Assembly: GCF_027532945.1 (NCBI RefSeq)
Contig: NZ_JAPZTZ010000010.1
Coordinates: forward strand, 1 to 64,000
Direction: 5' to 3'
Source of the DNA: Phreatobacter sp.
Lineage (GTDB): Bacteria; Pseudomonadota; Alphaproteobacteria; Rhizobiales; Phreatobacteraceae
DNA: 64,000 nt
Every line of letters begins with the position of its first letter. The stretch's first letter is position 1. The notes under the pieces were generated by a model, which saw only the letters and a list, made by a program, of their open reading frames with translations, did not search any database and had not been told where the DNA came from. Below, piece after piece: positions 15,465 to 24,510 of the stretch. The translations under genes and the position numbers were made by a program.

Positions 15465-16529
15465 CACCGCTTTGAGCGCCTCGGCGAGATCGGGAAGGAT
15501 GCGCTCGGCCGCCTCCTCGCCGAGCGCGATGGCTTCGGCCGCGCGGTGGAACTCGAAGAGCCCGATCTTTGACAGGCGCGGGCCGATCAGGACGTTCGGT
15601 GGGTCTCCGGCCAGGCGTTGGCGGGCGATGCGTTCCTGCGTGGCGTTGAAGGCCTTGGCCATGACCGTTGGAATGCCCGGCGCCCGCGCCATGGCAATGC
15701 GCGGATCGAGCCCCGTCGCCGGCGCGTCGAGCGACAGACCGGCGCGCAGCGGCCGTGTCAGGGCGCGGCCAAGACCCCGTCCCAGCCCCCGGCCGATGCC
15801 GCGGCCGAGATTGACCATGGCCTTGACGCGCGGGCGGCGTTCGACCAGCGGCAGGGCTTCGTCCTCTGGGCTGGTGCCGTGGTCCTGGATGACCGTCGCG
15901 CGGCCGAGCGCATCGGCATTAAGGCTCACCGCGACGACGAGGCGGGCGCCGAGCGCGCGGGCCACCGAGACGGGGACCGGGTTGGACAGCGCGCCGTCCA
16001 TCAGCCAGCGCCCGCCGATCCGGACCGGCGGCAGGATGCCGGGGAGGGCGTAGGAAGCGCGCAAGGCCGTCATCAGCCGGCCGCGGGTGAGCCAGATCTC
16101 GTGTCCCGTGCCGATCTCGGTGGCGACCGCCGTGAAGCCGATGGGCAGGTCCTCGATTCGCGTCTCGCCGATCTCCCGCTCCATGAGCTGGGCGACGCGG
16201 GTCCCGCCCATGAGGCTGCCGCCCGAAATGGCGATGTCGACGAGCGAAATCACGTCGCGTCGCTTCAGCGACAGCGCCCAGTCGGTGAAGGCGTCGAGCT
16301 TGCCAGCCGCATAAAGCCCGCCCACGGCGGCGCCGATGGAGGTGCCGGCGATGACATCGGGTTCGTAGCCCGCCCGGACGAGGGCGCGGATGACGCCGAC
16401 ATGGGCGAGCCCGCGGGCCGCGCCACCACCCAGAGCCAGGCCGATGGTCGGCCGCGGCGGCGGCGTCGTCCTGCTCTCGGCAAAGTCGGTGGGCTCGGTC
16501 GCGGCCCGACGGCGGCGCAGGCGCAGCAT
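15459..16529 (-). CDS. Patatin-like phospholipase (RssA-type)
   Basis: 356 residues. GLALGGGAARGLAHVGV is the oxyanion loop, GTSIG (Ser64) the nucleophile elbow and WLMDGALSNP carries the catalytic Asp, so the Ser-Asp dyad is complete. It would act as an acyl hydrolase on phospholipids at the inner face of the membrane. A short repeated run GRGIGRGLGRGLGRAL around residues 246-261 is an unusual glycine/arginine insert before the C-terminal helices. It adjoins hisI on the same strand with three bases between them, and the two are probably cotranscribed. Confidence 0.88.
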   Translation of the reverse strand: MLRLRRRRAATEPTDFAESRTTPPPRPTIGLALGGGAARGLAHVGVIRALVRAGYEPDVIAGTSIGAAVGGLYAAGKLDAFTDWALSLKRRDVISLVDIAISGGSLMGGTRVAQLMEREIGETRIEDLPIGFTAVATEIGTGHEIWLTRGRLMTALRASYALPGILPPVRIGGRWLMDGALSNPVPVSVARALGARLVVAVSLNADALGRATVIQDHGTSPEDEALPLVERRPRVKAMVNLGRGIGRGLGRGLGRALTRPLRAGLSLDAPATGLDPRIAMARAPGIPTVMAKAFNATQERIARQRLAGDPPNVLIGPRLSKIGLFEFHRAAEAIALGEEAAERILPDLAEALKAVA

Positions 16530-16532
16530 GGC

Positions 16533-16982
16533 TCAGAACGCCGCGCGCAGGCGTTCGGCGTCGCGCGGTACGAGCCGCACCGTCTCCAGAGGCCCGCCGG
16601 TGGGGATGGCGCGATAGAAGCAGGTGCGCCGGCCGGTGTGGCAAGAACCGCCGTCGCCGCCGACATTCACCTTCAGCCAGACCGCGTCCTGGTCGCAGTC
16701 GATGCGCATCTCGACGATGGTCTGGATCTGCCCGGACGTGTCGCCCTTGTGCCAGATCGCGCCGCGCGAGCGGGACCAGTAATGCGCCTCGCCGGTTTCA
16801 ACCGTCAGCCGAAGGGCGTCCTCGTTCATATGGGCGACCATGAGGAGGTCGCCGGTCGCGGCATCCGTCGTCACGGCGGTGATGAGCCCGTCCGCGCCGA
16901 AGCGGGGAAGCAGGCGGTCGCCTTCCTCGCGCTCCGCTTTGGTCGGGGCGGCGTCGGATGCTCGGGCGGGTTCGGCGCACAT
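16533..16982 (-). CDS. hisI: Phosphoribosyl-AMP cyclohydrolase
   Basis: 149 residues catalysing the third step of histidine synthesis, opening the adenine ring of [38 protein letters not shown], the metal-binding DCDQDAVW and the zinc-ligand segment [13 protein letters not shown] are all intact. It is a stand-alone HisI without the HisE pyrophosphohydrolase domain, as usual in alphaproteobacteria. ATG 16982 is preferred; a GTG at 17018 would add 12 residues with no clear homology. The patatin gene follows 3 bases later on the same strand. Confidence 0.93.
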   Translation of the reverse strand: MCAEPARASDAAPTKAEREEGDRLLPRFGADGLITAVTTDAATGDLLMVAHMNEDALRLTVETGEAHYWSRSRGAIWHKGDTSGQIQTIVEMRIDCDQDAVWLKVNVGGDGGSCHTGRRTCFYRAIPTGGPLETVRLVPRDAERLRAAF

Positions 16983-17164
16983 GGGCGGTGGTCCTGCGCA
17001 AAAGGCTGAAGTCGGCACCCCTTCTAGCGCGGCCCTGTGGACAAACCCAAGCGCAGGGCATCTCGGCGGTACCGACCGGCCACCGCGTCAAGGTTAACCA
17101 ATGGTTCCGCTCGTCCCGGCCGTCCCGGCTCATTACCTTGTCGACCTCATCCCCGGAGGCCCCC

Positions 17165-17506
17165 ATGAGCGAGCAGAGAGACCTTTTCTCGACGTCCGTC
17201 CTTGCGGACCAGAGCGAACTGAAGGCCCATGCGGCGCTCTACGAGGCGCGCGAGGCCGCCGGCATCCCGCCGGAACAGCCGGCCATCATCACAGCGCCCC
17301 CGCGCGTCATCCGGCAGGGCGGGGCGGCTGCCGCGCGGGCGCTGCGGGAGCGGCTGGTCGAGGAGCATCGTGCCGTCGTCGTGCAGGCGGCCGAGCGTTT
17401 CGGCGGCAAGGACGGCGGCATCCCCGCCCGATCCATCCTGCGCTTCCGGCTGTCGGACCTGCCGCGCCTGATCCGACCGGATCGCGACCCGCCGGCCCGC
17501 GACTGA
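17165..17506 (+). CDS. Small hypothetical protein
   Basis: 113 residues, not recognised as a known family. It starts MSEQRDLFSTSVLADQSELK, has a hydrophilic alpha-helical middle (about residues 54-80, rich in Ala, Arg and Glu) and ends with a basic, Arg/Pro-rich tail. There is no signal peptide or membrane helix, so it is probably cytosolic. GGAGG stands 9 bases before the ATG, and composition at codon position 3 fits real coding. It stands between hisI (opposite strand) and gatC (same strand, 90 bases on). Confidence 0.55.
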   Translation: MSEQRDLFSTSVLADQSELKAHAALYEAREAAGIPPEQPAIITAPPRVIRQGGAAAARALRERLVEEHRAVVVQAAERFGGKDGGIPARSILRFRLSDLPRLIRPDRDPPARD

Positions 17507-17596
17507 CGTGGCTGCGTCCCGACTTACCATTGCGGCGCGAAAGGCCCTGATGCTAAGAGGCCGGGTCCGTTTCCTGTCCCACCGGGTGAAGTCCGC

Positions 17597-17884
17597 ATGT
17601 CCGTCGACCAGGCGACCGTCCGGCGCATCGCGCATCTCGCGCGCATCGCCGTGACCGAAGAGGAGGTTCCCCATCTCCAGGGCGAGCTCAACGCCATCCT
17701 CGCCTTCGTCGAGCAGCTGAACGAGGTTGACGTCTCCGGCGTCGAGCCGATGACCTCGGTCACGCCCATGGCGATGAAAAAGCGCCAGGACGTCGTCACC
17801 GATGGCGGCATCCCTGAGCAGATCATCGCCAATGCGCCGGAGCGCGAGGGCCATTTCTTCGCCGTGCCGAAGGTCGTGGAGTAA
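17597..17884 (+). CDS. gatC: Aspartyl/glutamyl-tRNA amidotransferase subunit C
   Basis: 95 residues of normal GatC length. [28 protein letters not shown] is the N-terminal helix and [20 protein letters not shown] the extended belt that wraps between GatA and GatB. It stabilises the GatCAB complex, which amidates misacylated Glu-tRNA(Gln) and Asp-tRNA(Asn). gatA follows after 3 bases, so the two are one operon; gatB is 6.6 kb further on. Confidence 0.95.
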   Translation: MSVDQATVRRIAHLARIAVTEEEVPHLQGELNAILAFVEQLNEVDVSGVEPMTSVTPMAMKKRQDVVTDGGIPEQIIANAPEREGHFFAVPKVVE

Positions 17885-17887
17885 GCC

Positions 17888-19375
17888 ATGACCGACCTGA
17901 CCCAGCTGACCATCGCCGAGGCCCTCGACGGCCTGAAGCAGAAGTCCTTCTCGGCCACCGACCTCACCCGCGCCTATCTCGCCGCCATGGAGAAGGGCCG
18001 CGGCCTCAACGCCTATGTGCTGGAGACGCCGGACAAGGCGCTCGCCATGGCCGGGGCCTCCGATGCCCGCATCGCCCGCGGCGAGTTCGGCCCGCTCGAA
18101 GGCATTCCGCTCGGCGTGAAGGACCTGTTCTGCACCGCCGGCACGCGCACCACGGCCTGCTCGAACATCCTGCGCAACTTCGTGCCGACCTACGAATCGA
18201 CCGTCACCAGCAATCTCTGGCGCGACGGCGCGGTCATGCTTGGCAAGCTCAACAATGACGAGTTCGCCATGGGCTCGTCGAACGAGACGAGCTGTTTCCC
18301 CGGTCCCGTCAATCCGTGGCGGCGGCAGGGCGCCAACGACACCACGCCGCTGGTTCCCGGCGGCTCCTCGGGCGGCTCCTCGGCTGCGGTTGCCGCCATG
18401 CTCTGCGCCGGTGCCACCGCCACCGATACCGGCGGCTCGATCCGCCAGCCGGCGGCGCTCACCGGCACCGTCGGCATCAAGCCGACCTATGGCCGCGTGT
18501 CGCGCTGGGGCATCGTCGCCTTCGCCTCGTCCCTCGACCAGGCCGGCCCGATCGCCCGCGACGTCATGGATGCGGCGCTGATGCTGCGCTCCTTCGCCGG
18601 ACCTGACGCAAAGGACACGACCTGCGTCGACCGCGCCGTGCCGGACTATGCGGCCGCCGTCGGCAAGTCGATCAAGGACATGACCATCGGCATCCCCAGG
18701 GAGTACCGGATCGACGGCATGCCGGCCGAGATCCAGAAGCTGTGGGACGACGGCGCACAGATCCTGAAAGAGGCCGGCGCGAACATCGTCGAAATCTCGC
18801 TGCCGCACACCAAATACGCCCTGCCGGCCTATTACATCGTCGCGCCGGCCGAGGCCTCCTCGAACCTCGCGCGCTATGACGGCGTGCGCTACGGCCTGCG
18901 CGAACCGGGCAAGGACATCGTCGATCTCTACGAGAAGACCCGTGCCGCGGGCTTCGGCAAGGAGGTCCGCCGGCGCATCATGATCGGCACCTACGTGCTC
19001 TCGGCTGGCTATTACGACGCCTATTACGTCCGGGCGCAGCAGCTGCGCACGCTGATCAAGCAGGACTTCGAGCAGGCCTATGCCTCCGGCGTCGACGCCA
19101 TCCTGACGCCCTCGACGCCGTCAGCCGCCTTCGGCATCGGCGAGAAGGGTTCGGCCGATCCGGTCGAGATGTACCTGCAGGACGTCTTCACCGTCACGGT
19201 GAACATGGCGGGCCTGCCGGGCATCGCCGTCCCCGCCGGCCTCGACAACCAGGGCCTGCCGCTCGGCCTCCAGCTCATCGGCCGGGCCTTCGACGAGGAG
19301 ACCCTGTTCTCGGTGGCGAGCGTCATCGAAAAGGCCAAGGGCCGTTTCCCCGTCAGCGACCGCTGGTGGGGCTGA
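17888..19375 (+). CDS. gatA: Aspartyl/glutamyl-tRNA amidotransferase subunit A
   Basis: 495 residues, full length. The amidase-signature triad is complete: Lys78 in [10 protein letters not shown], and the two serines in [14 protein letters not shown] and [12 protein letters not shown]. It releases ammonia from glutamine and passes it to GatB through a tunnel. It lies directly after gatC. A small membrane protein gene begins 4 bases after its stop and is probably in the same transcript. Confidence 0.96.
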   Translation: MTDLTQLTIAEALDGLKQKSFSATDLTRAYLAAMEKGRGLNAYVLETPDKALAMAGASDARIARGEFGPLEGIPLGVKDLFCTAGTRTTACSNILRNFVPTYESTVTSNLWRDGAVMLGKLNNDEFAMGSSNETSCFPGPVNPWRRQGANDTTPLVPGGSSGGSSAAVAAMLCAGATATDTGGSIRQPAALTGTVGIKPTYGRVSRWGIVAFASSLDQAGPIARDVMDAALMLRSFAGPDAKDTTCVDRAVPDYAAAVGKSIKDMTIGIPREYRIDGMPAEIQKLWDDGAQILKEAGANIVEISLPHTKYALPAYYIVAPAEASSNLARYDGVRYGLREPGKDIVDLYEKTRAAGFGKEVRRRIMIGTYVLSAGYYDAYYVRAQQLRTLIKQDFEQAYASGVDAILTPSTPSAAFGIGEKGSADPVEMYLQDVFTVTVNMAGLPGIAVPAGLDNQGLPLGLQLIGRAFDEETLFSVASVIEKAKGRFPVSDRWWG

Positions 19376-19379
19376 GCCG

Positions 19380-19589
19380 ATGATCCCCGCCCGGGCCGTC
19401 GCGATCGCTGCGCTGACGGTTTTCGGGTGGGTTTTCCTCGTGCTCGCCGGTCTCATGGCCATCTATGTCGGGCTGGCGGTCTGGGCCGGCGACCCGCGCT
19501 TCAAGATCGCCTATCTCGGGCTGTTCCTGCTGCTCGCCCTCGGCGCGGCCTTTGGCTGCCGGCACATGGCACGGCGCATCGGCCGCTAA
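19380..19589 (+). CDS. Small two-helix membrane protein, function unknown
   Basis: 69 residues with two hydrophobic helices (about 7-34 and 43-60) joined by a short loop with AGDPRFK, and a basic C-terminus (RHMARRIGR) likely cytosolic. It starts 4 bases after gatA, so it is probably translated from the gat mRNA. No family is recognised; a link to translation is only positional. Confidence 0.6.
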   Translation: MIPARAVAIAALTVFGWVFLVLAGLMAIYVGLAVWAGDPRFKIAYLGLFLLLALGAAFGCRHMARRIGR

Positions 19590-19694
19590 GCCGTGGCGCC
19601 ATGGGGCTGCATCGCCTTGCGGGCGGCGTTTGAACAGTAACTTAAGGGACAAAGGGGATAGTCGCGCGGACCGGTTGTCCATGCGGAGCGTCGC

Positions 19695-21968
19695 TTGTCC
19701 TCCATCCATCCCTCTCTCGACGCGCCCGTTGCCCGCGGCGCTGCGGCCCGCGCCCTGACGCTGCCGGTCTTCGCCGCAGCCATTTTCTTGTCGGCATTCC
19801 TGCTGTTCTCGGTCCAGCCGCTGTTCACCAAGATGGTGCTGCCGGTCCTCGGCGGCACCCCGGCGGTCTGGTCGGTGGCGATGGTCTTCTTCCAGGGCGT
19901 GCTGCTCGCTGGCTATCTCTACGCCCATCTCCTCAACCGCTACCTCGGACCCGGCCGGGCCGTCCTTGTTCACCTCGCGCTGATGGCCGCCGTCTTCGCG
20001 ATCGCGCTGCCGATCGCGCTGGCGCCGGGCTGGGGGCGCCCGCCCGCCGATGGCGAGGCGCTGTGGCTCATCGGGCTCTTCGCAGCCTCGGTCGGACTGC
20101 CCTTCTTCGCCATTGCCGGCAACGGCCCGCTGCTCCAGGCCTGGTTCGCGCGCAGCGGCCATCGCGATGCGGCCGATCCCTATTTCCTCTACGGCGCGTC
20201 CAATCTCGGCTCCTTCCTGGCGCTGCTCTCCTATCCCTTCGTGGTCGAGCCGCTGCTGGTGCTGAAGACCCAGTCGATCCTGTGGAGCGGCGGTTTCGCG
20301 CTGCTCGCCGTGCTGATCGCCGCCAGCGGCGTCGTGCTGGCGCGCGGCGAGCGTCCGGCCGTCAGCGCGTCTGCGGTGGCGGCAGGGCCCGCTCCGGCCT
20401 GGCGCGACCGTCTCGCCTGGATCGGCCTCTCGGCCGTGCCCTCCGGCCTGCTCGTGGCGCTCACGGCGCACCTGTCCACCGATGTCGCGGCCGTGCCGCT
20501 GCTCTGGGTGGTGCCGCTCGCCCTCTTCCTCCTCACCTTCGTCCTCGCCTTCCGCGAGGGCGGTGGTGGGCTCCACCGGGTGATGCTCGCCGTGCAGCCG
20601 CTGCTGCTGGCTGCCCTCGTCTTCGCCATGGCTCTTTCGGCCAAGGTGCCGTGGCCGGTCGCCGCCGCGCTCCACCTCGGCTTCTTCTTCGTCGCCACGA
20701 TGGTGTGCCACGGTGAGCTCTACCGCCGCCGCCCGGCCGCCGGCCATCTCACCGAGTTCTATGTGATGCTCTCGGCGGGCGGCGTGCTCGGCGGCCTCTT
20801 CGCCAGTCTCGCGGCGCCGGTGCTGTTCAACTCGATCCTCGAATATCCGATCCTGTTGGTTGCCGCGGTCGCCTGCCGTCCCGGCATCGGCGCGGCGCTC
20901 GCACGCCTCGGCGCGGTGCGTGTCGCCATGGGCATCGTTGCTCTTGGCGGCCTGGTGGTCCTGCAGGCCGCAACCGGCATGACCGCCTCGACCTTGCCGG
21001 TCCTCACCTATCTGCTGATCGTTGCCGGTATCGCCGCGCTGATCGTGCTGGGGCGCGAGACGCCCGCCCTGATGCTCCTCGGCATCGCGCTGTTCTTCGC
21101 GTTGACCCAGGCGCCGGTCATGCCGGCGGGCACGCTCGCCCGCGAGCGCTCCTTCTTCGCCGTGCACGAGGTCAAGGTCACTGAGAACGGCCAGGGCCAT
21201 CTGCTCGTCCACGGCATCACCGTCCACGGCGCGGAGCGCGTGCGCCATCCCGACGGCACGCCGGTGACGGGGCGGCCGGAGCCGGCGAGCTATTATCACC
21301 GTGCCGGCGCCTTTGCCGACGCCATCTCGGCGCTGCGCGCCACGCGCGGTGGCGGGCCGCTCAAGGTGGCGGTGATCGGGCTCGGTGTCGGTTCGCTCGC
21401 CTGCTATCGGCAGGAGGGCGACGCCTGGACCTTCCTGGAAATCGATCCCGTCGTCGTGCGCATGGCGCGCGACGCCCGGCTTTTCGCCTCGCTCGGCCGC
21501 TGTGCGCCGGACGCGCCGGTGGTCATCGGCGACGGCCGCCTGACCCTCGCCGACCAGCCCGGTCGCTTCGACCTCATCGTCGTCGACGCCTTCTCCTCCG
21601 ACGCGATCCCGGTGCATCTCCTCACCGAGCAGGCCTTCGCCACCTATCTCGGCAAGCTCGCGCCGGACGGCGCCCTCGTGCTCCACATCACCAATCGCAA
21701 CATGGACCTCCAGCCGGTCGTCGCGGCGTCCGCCGCAGCGCATGGCCTCGTCGGTGGCGTGCGGGAGGCGGTGGTCGAGGGGTCTGTGCGCGAGACGCTC
21801 GCGGGAACGGCGCGGGTGACGATGGTCGCCCGCCAGCCGGAGCATCTCGGCAAGGTTGCCGCGGATCCGCGCTGGCAGCCGCTCGCCGTCCCAGCGGGCT
21901 TCCGCGCCTGGACGGACGATTATTCGAACATCGTCGGGCCGATCCTCAGGCGTATCGGAGCCCCCTAG
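19695..21968 (+). CDS. Fused membrane-transporter/spermidine synthase-like protein
   Basis: 757 residues. The first 490 or so form about a dozen membrane helices of the MFS-like type (starting LPVFAAAIFLSAFLLFSVQPLF). The C-terminal 240 residues are a spermidine synthase-like methyltransferase fold: VAVIGLGVGSLACYR, FLEIDPVVVRMARD, IGDGRLTLAD and FDLIVVDAFSSDAIPVHLLT. This fused architecture is widespread; polyamine export or synthesis is often suggested but unproved. The start is a TTG at 19695; an ATG at 19681 is out of frame. It stands 105 bases after the gatA-linked small gene. Confidence 0.85.
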   Translation: MSSIHPSLDAPVARGAAARALTLPVFAAAIFLSAFLLFSVQPLFTKMVLPVLGGTPAVWSVAMVFFQGVLLAGYLYAHLLNRYLGPGRAVLVHLALMAAVFAIALPIALAPGWGRPPADGEALWLIGLFAASVGLPFFAIAGNGPLLQAWFARSGHRDAADPYFLYGASNLGSFLALLSYPFVVEPLLVLKTQSILWSGGFALLAVLIAASGVVLARGERPAVSASAVAAGPAPAWRDRLAWIGLSAVPSGLLVALTAHLSTDVAAVPLLWVVPLALFLLTFVLAFREGGGGLHRVMLAVQPLLLAALVFAMALSAKVPWPVAAALHLGFFFVATMVCHGELYRRRPAAGHLTEFYVMLSAGGVLGGLFASLAAPVLFNSILEYPILLVAAVACRPGIGAALARLGAVRVAMGIVALGGLVVLQAATGMTASTLPVLTYLLIVAGIAALIVLGRETPALMLLGIALFFALTQAPVMPAGTLARERSFFAVHEVKVTENGQGHLLVHGITVHGAERVRHPDGTPVTGRPEPASYYHRAGAFADAISALRATRGGGPLKVAVIGLGVGSLACYRQEGDAWTFLEIDPVVVRMARDARLFASLGRCAPDAPVVIGDGRLTLADQPGRFDLIVVDAFSSDAIPVHLLTEQAFATYLGKLAPDGALVLHITNRNMDLQPVVAASAAAHGLVGGVREAVVEGSVRETLAGTARVTMVARQPEHLGKVAADPRWQPLAVPAGFRAWTDDYSNIVGPILRRIGAP

Positions 21969-22196
21969 GCGGCGACACCCGCATTCGCGCGGATATCGCC
22001 GCGGTCCGGGCGCAACGGGATGCGCCGCACGGACCCTAGTCGGGCAGCGGGGGGAGCCGCCCTGGCGGAGGGGGACCGCCTGTCAACAATTACGCGACGT
22101 GGTTCCGGCCGGATGTGTCGCCGACGAAAAAAGTTTGGCACCCGCGACGGCCGGTCGCATCCGATCGCTGACCTGTGGTGTAAAACCTGAGACGGC

Positions 22197-22763
22197 ATGG
22201 TCGGGGAGGCCTCGGGGGCGACGATGGCGGCGACGACGATCGATCTGAAGGAGGCGCTCGCGGCCTGTGCGGCCGGCGACAGGGCCGCCCTGCGGGCGAT
22301 CTATGAACGGGAATGCGCGGCGATGATCGGTGTCGCTACGCGGATCGTGAAACGGCGAGAACTCGCTGAAGAGGTCGTCCAGGAGGCCTTCGTGCGGATC
22401 TGGCGCAACGCCCATCGCTACAATCCCGAGCTCGGCCCGCCGAGGGCCTGGCTCTATGCGATCGTGCGCAACCAGGCGATCAACATCCTCAGGAGCGGCC
22501 GGCGCGAGGATCTCGTCGACGAGGTGCCGGAGGACGTCGCCTCGGCCGTCGAGGCCCATGCCGCCGCCGAGCGGCTCCCCGAAGGCCAGGCTCTGCGCCG
22601 CTGCCTCGAAGGCCTGGAGGTGCGCCGCCGCACCAGCCTGCTGATGGCCTATGTCGACGGTTTCTCCCATGGCGAGATTGCGGGACGCCTCGGCCTGCCG
22701 CTTGGCACGGTCAAGGCCTGGATCCGGCGCTCGCTGATCCAGCTGCGGGAGTGCATGGGATGA
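22197..22763 (+). CDS. ECF-type RNA polymerase sigma factor
   Basis: 188 residues with sigma region 2 (about 33-95, LAEEVVQEAFVRIWRNAHRYN and WLYAIVRNQAINILR) and region 4 (about 130-185, SLLMAYVDGFSHGEIAGRLGLPLGTVKAWIRRSL). It directs polymerase to a small regulon in response to a signal relayed by its anti-sigma factor, encoded next with overlapping stop and start codons. An alternative ATG at 22224 (MAATTIDL) is possible. The 228 bases upstream show no clear ECF consensus that I can defend. Confidence 0.92.
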   Translation: MVGEASGATMAATTIDLKEALAACAAGDRAALRAIYERECAAMIGVATRIVKRRELAEEVVQEAFVRIWRNAHRYNPELGPPRAWLYAIVRNQAINILRSGRREDLVDEVPEDVASAVEAHAAAERLPEGQALRRCLEGLEVRRRTSLLMAYVDGFSHGEIAGRLGLPLGTVKAWIRRSLIQLRECMG

Positions 22764-23464
22764 CCGACGACCTTCTCGCCGATGCCGGCGAATATGTCGC
22801 GGGTCTGATGAGCCCCGAGGAGGCCGAGGCCTTCGAGCGGCGGCTTGCGGCCGATGCGGAGGCGCGGCGCGCCGTCGGCGACTGGCGGGCGCGCCTCCTC
22901 GCGCTGGACGAGACAGCGACGCAGATCACCCCCTCCGAAGGGCTGTGGCCGCGGATCGAGGCGGCGATCGGCACGGTGCCGGCCAACGCCCCCGCCGCGC
23001 CCGGCCTTTTCGCGCGCATCTGGAACGATGTCGCGACCCTGCGCTGGGCTTCGCTCGCGGCGGCCGCTGCCGCGGCGGTGCTGGCCGTTCTGCTGGTTGC
23101 GCAGCCCTTCTCAGGCGGCGCGAAGCCGGTCGTCGTCGCGGTGCTCACGGCGCCCGACACCCGCGAGGCCGGCGCCATCGTCGAGGCTTTTGCCGACGGG
23201 CGGGTGAGGGTGGTGCCGCTGCGCGCCATTCCGGTTCCGGAGGGCCGCACCCTCCAAGTCTGGACCCTCTGGGACCGGCAGGTCGGTCCGCGCTCGGTCG
23301 GCCTGATGCCGGCGGCGCGCCAGCAGGATTATGCAACGAGCGGCATGCCGCGCCCGGCCGACCAGCAGCTCTACGAGATCACGCTGGAACCGGCGGGCGG
23401 CTCGCCGACGGGACGGCCCACCGGGCCGATCCTCTATGTCGGCCGCGGCTCCCGGCCGCTGTGA
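22760..23464 (+). CDS. Anti-sigma factor, RskA-type membrane protein
   Basis: 234 residues. A short cytosolic anti-sigma domain (EYVAGLMSPEEAEAFERRLAAD, about 11-32, without the zinc HxxxCxxC) is followed by one membrane helix (about 96-117, SLAAAAAAAVLAVLLVA) and a periplasmic RskA-like domain (LRAIPVPEGRTLQVWTLWDRQVGPRSVGL). It holds the ECF sigma factor until a periplasmic signal leads to its proteolysis. The ATG at 22760 overlaps the sigma stop (ATGA), so the pair is translationally coupled. Confidence 0.9.
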   Translation: MTDDLLADAGEYVAGLMSPEEAEAFERRLAADAEARRAVGDWRARLLALDETATQITPSEGLWPRIEAAIGTVPANAPAAPGLFARIWNDVATLRWASLAAAAAAAVLAVLLVAQPFSGGAKPVVVAVLTAPDTREAGAIVEAFADGRVRVVPLRAIPVPEGRTLQVWTLWDRQVGPRSVGLMPAARQQDYATSGMPRPADQQLYEITLEPAGGSPTGRPTGPILYVGRGSRPL

Positions 23465-23482
23465 GGCCGTGCCGCGGCCGGG
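23451..23482. terminator. Hairpin at the anti-sigma/outer-membrane protein convergent junction
   Basis: CCCGGCCGC (23451-23459) is the exact reverse complement of GCGGCCGGG (23474-23482), with a 14-base loop holding the anti-sigma stop codon. There is no T-run. It lies before the stop of the convergent barrel gene at 23489 and may end both transcripts. Confidence 0.45.
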
Positions 23483-23488
23483 CAGGTC

Positions 23489-24241
23489 TCAGAACTGGCG
23501 GCGCATGCCAAGTGTGACCATGTTGGCGCCGGCGCTGGTGCGGGTTCGCGTTCCGTCGCGGGCAACGAACTGAAGGTCCGGCACGGCGAGGTAGCGATAG
23601 CCGATCTCGAGCGTGGTGCGGTCGAAGACCGAGATTCCGACGCCGGCGGCGAGGTTGTAGGCGAACCGGCCGTCGCTGTCGTCCATGATGACGCCGGTGG
23701 CAGAGACACCCATGCGGCGAAGCTCGACCTGCGAATAGCCGACGCCGCCGCCCACATAGGGCGTGATGCGGGCGAGCAGGCTGTCGGCCGGTAGGCCGGC
23801 GAGAGTTGCGAGGTTGAAGTCGAGGAAGACATTGGCGAAGCCGCCAAAGCTGCGCAGGTCACCGAAGGAATCGATGCCCGCGACGCGTGCGCCGTTCACC
23901 GTGTGGGTCTTGATGGAGAACTGGGAGCGGCCGAATTCCAGTTCGCCGCGCAGGCCGACGCCGCCGAGAACCGGGCCGAAATTGTAGCCGGCCATCAGGC
24001 CGTTGTAGACGCCCAGCTCATACTGGTTGGTGACATTGACGCCGCCGCCGCCGATGTCGAAGCGCGTGTCCCGCGCCGCGCCAAAGCCGTTGCGGGTGCC
24101 GAAATAGAAGCCCGACAGGCTCGCAGGGACCGACAGCGGCGCGATGCCGGAACGGACCGGGCCCGTCATGTCCGCGGCATTCGCCATCGAAAGGCCAGCG
24201 CCAAGGCCGAGGGCGGCACCGAGGGCAAGGGATTTGATCAT
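23489..24241 (-). CDS. Outer-membrane beta-barrel protein (Omp25/31-like)
   Basis: 250 residues. The signal peptide ends near ANAA (about residue 23). The rest is alternating beta-strands (GFYFGTRNGFGAARD, YNGLMAGYNFGP, TPYVGGGVGYSQVEL, FDRTTLEIGYRYLAVPDLQF), and the last residue is Phe, as expected for outer-membrane assembly. This is the small 8-strand barrel class common in Rhizobiales. It converges on the sigma/anti-sigma pair; control by that sigma is possible but unproved. The 269-base divergent region before it is shared with gatB. Confidence 0.85.
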   Translation of the reverse strand: MIKSLALGAALGLGAGLSMANAADMTGPVRSGIAPLSVPASLSGFYFGTRNGFGAARDTRFDIGGGGVNVTNQYELGVYNGLMAGYNFGPVLGGVGLRGELEFGRSQFSIKTHTVNGARVAGIDSFGDLRSFGGFANVFLDFNLATLAGLPADSLLARITPYVGGGVGYSQVELRRMGVSATGVIMDDSDGRFAYNLAAGVGISVFDRTTLEIGYRYLAVPDLQFVARDGTRTRTSAGANMVTLGMRRQF

Positions 24242-24369
24242 GAAGGTCTCCGGCGGTGGGGGTCATGGGCCTGTCGGCCCGTCATCGATGGCCGCGGTTG
24301 CGGCCGTCGTCGGGAACCACCTACGCTGGAGGGACGGGTGGCCGGTTCACCGGACGGGTGGCAACAAAT

Positions 24370-24389
24370 CCGTGATCGTTCCGTGATCG
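24370..24389 (+). repeat. Tandem 9-base direct repeat upstream of gatB
   Basis: CCGTGATCG occurs at 24370-24378 and again at 24381-24389 with two bases between, an 11-base period (one helical turn). It lies in the divergent region between the outer-membrane barrel and gatB, about 120 bases before gatB. It could be a paired protein-binding site; no regulator is known. Confidence 0.35.
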
Positions 24390-24510
24390 GACGGCGACCG
24401 CGGCTTGCGCCAGCGCGGTGATCCGGCCATCAGCGACCTCGGCTATTGCCGTCCGCCGCCCTATTGGCTACCCAGTCCGCTTCACGGATACCGTCGGGAT
24501 CGCCCCTGCC

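Noticed and set aside
22137-22155. TGGCAC upstream of the ECF sigma gene as a sigma-54 promoter
   Set aside because: The -12 element (TTGC) is missing at the required spacing.
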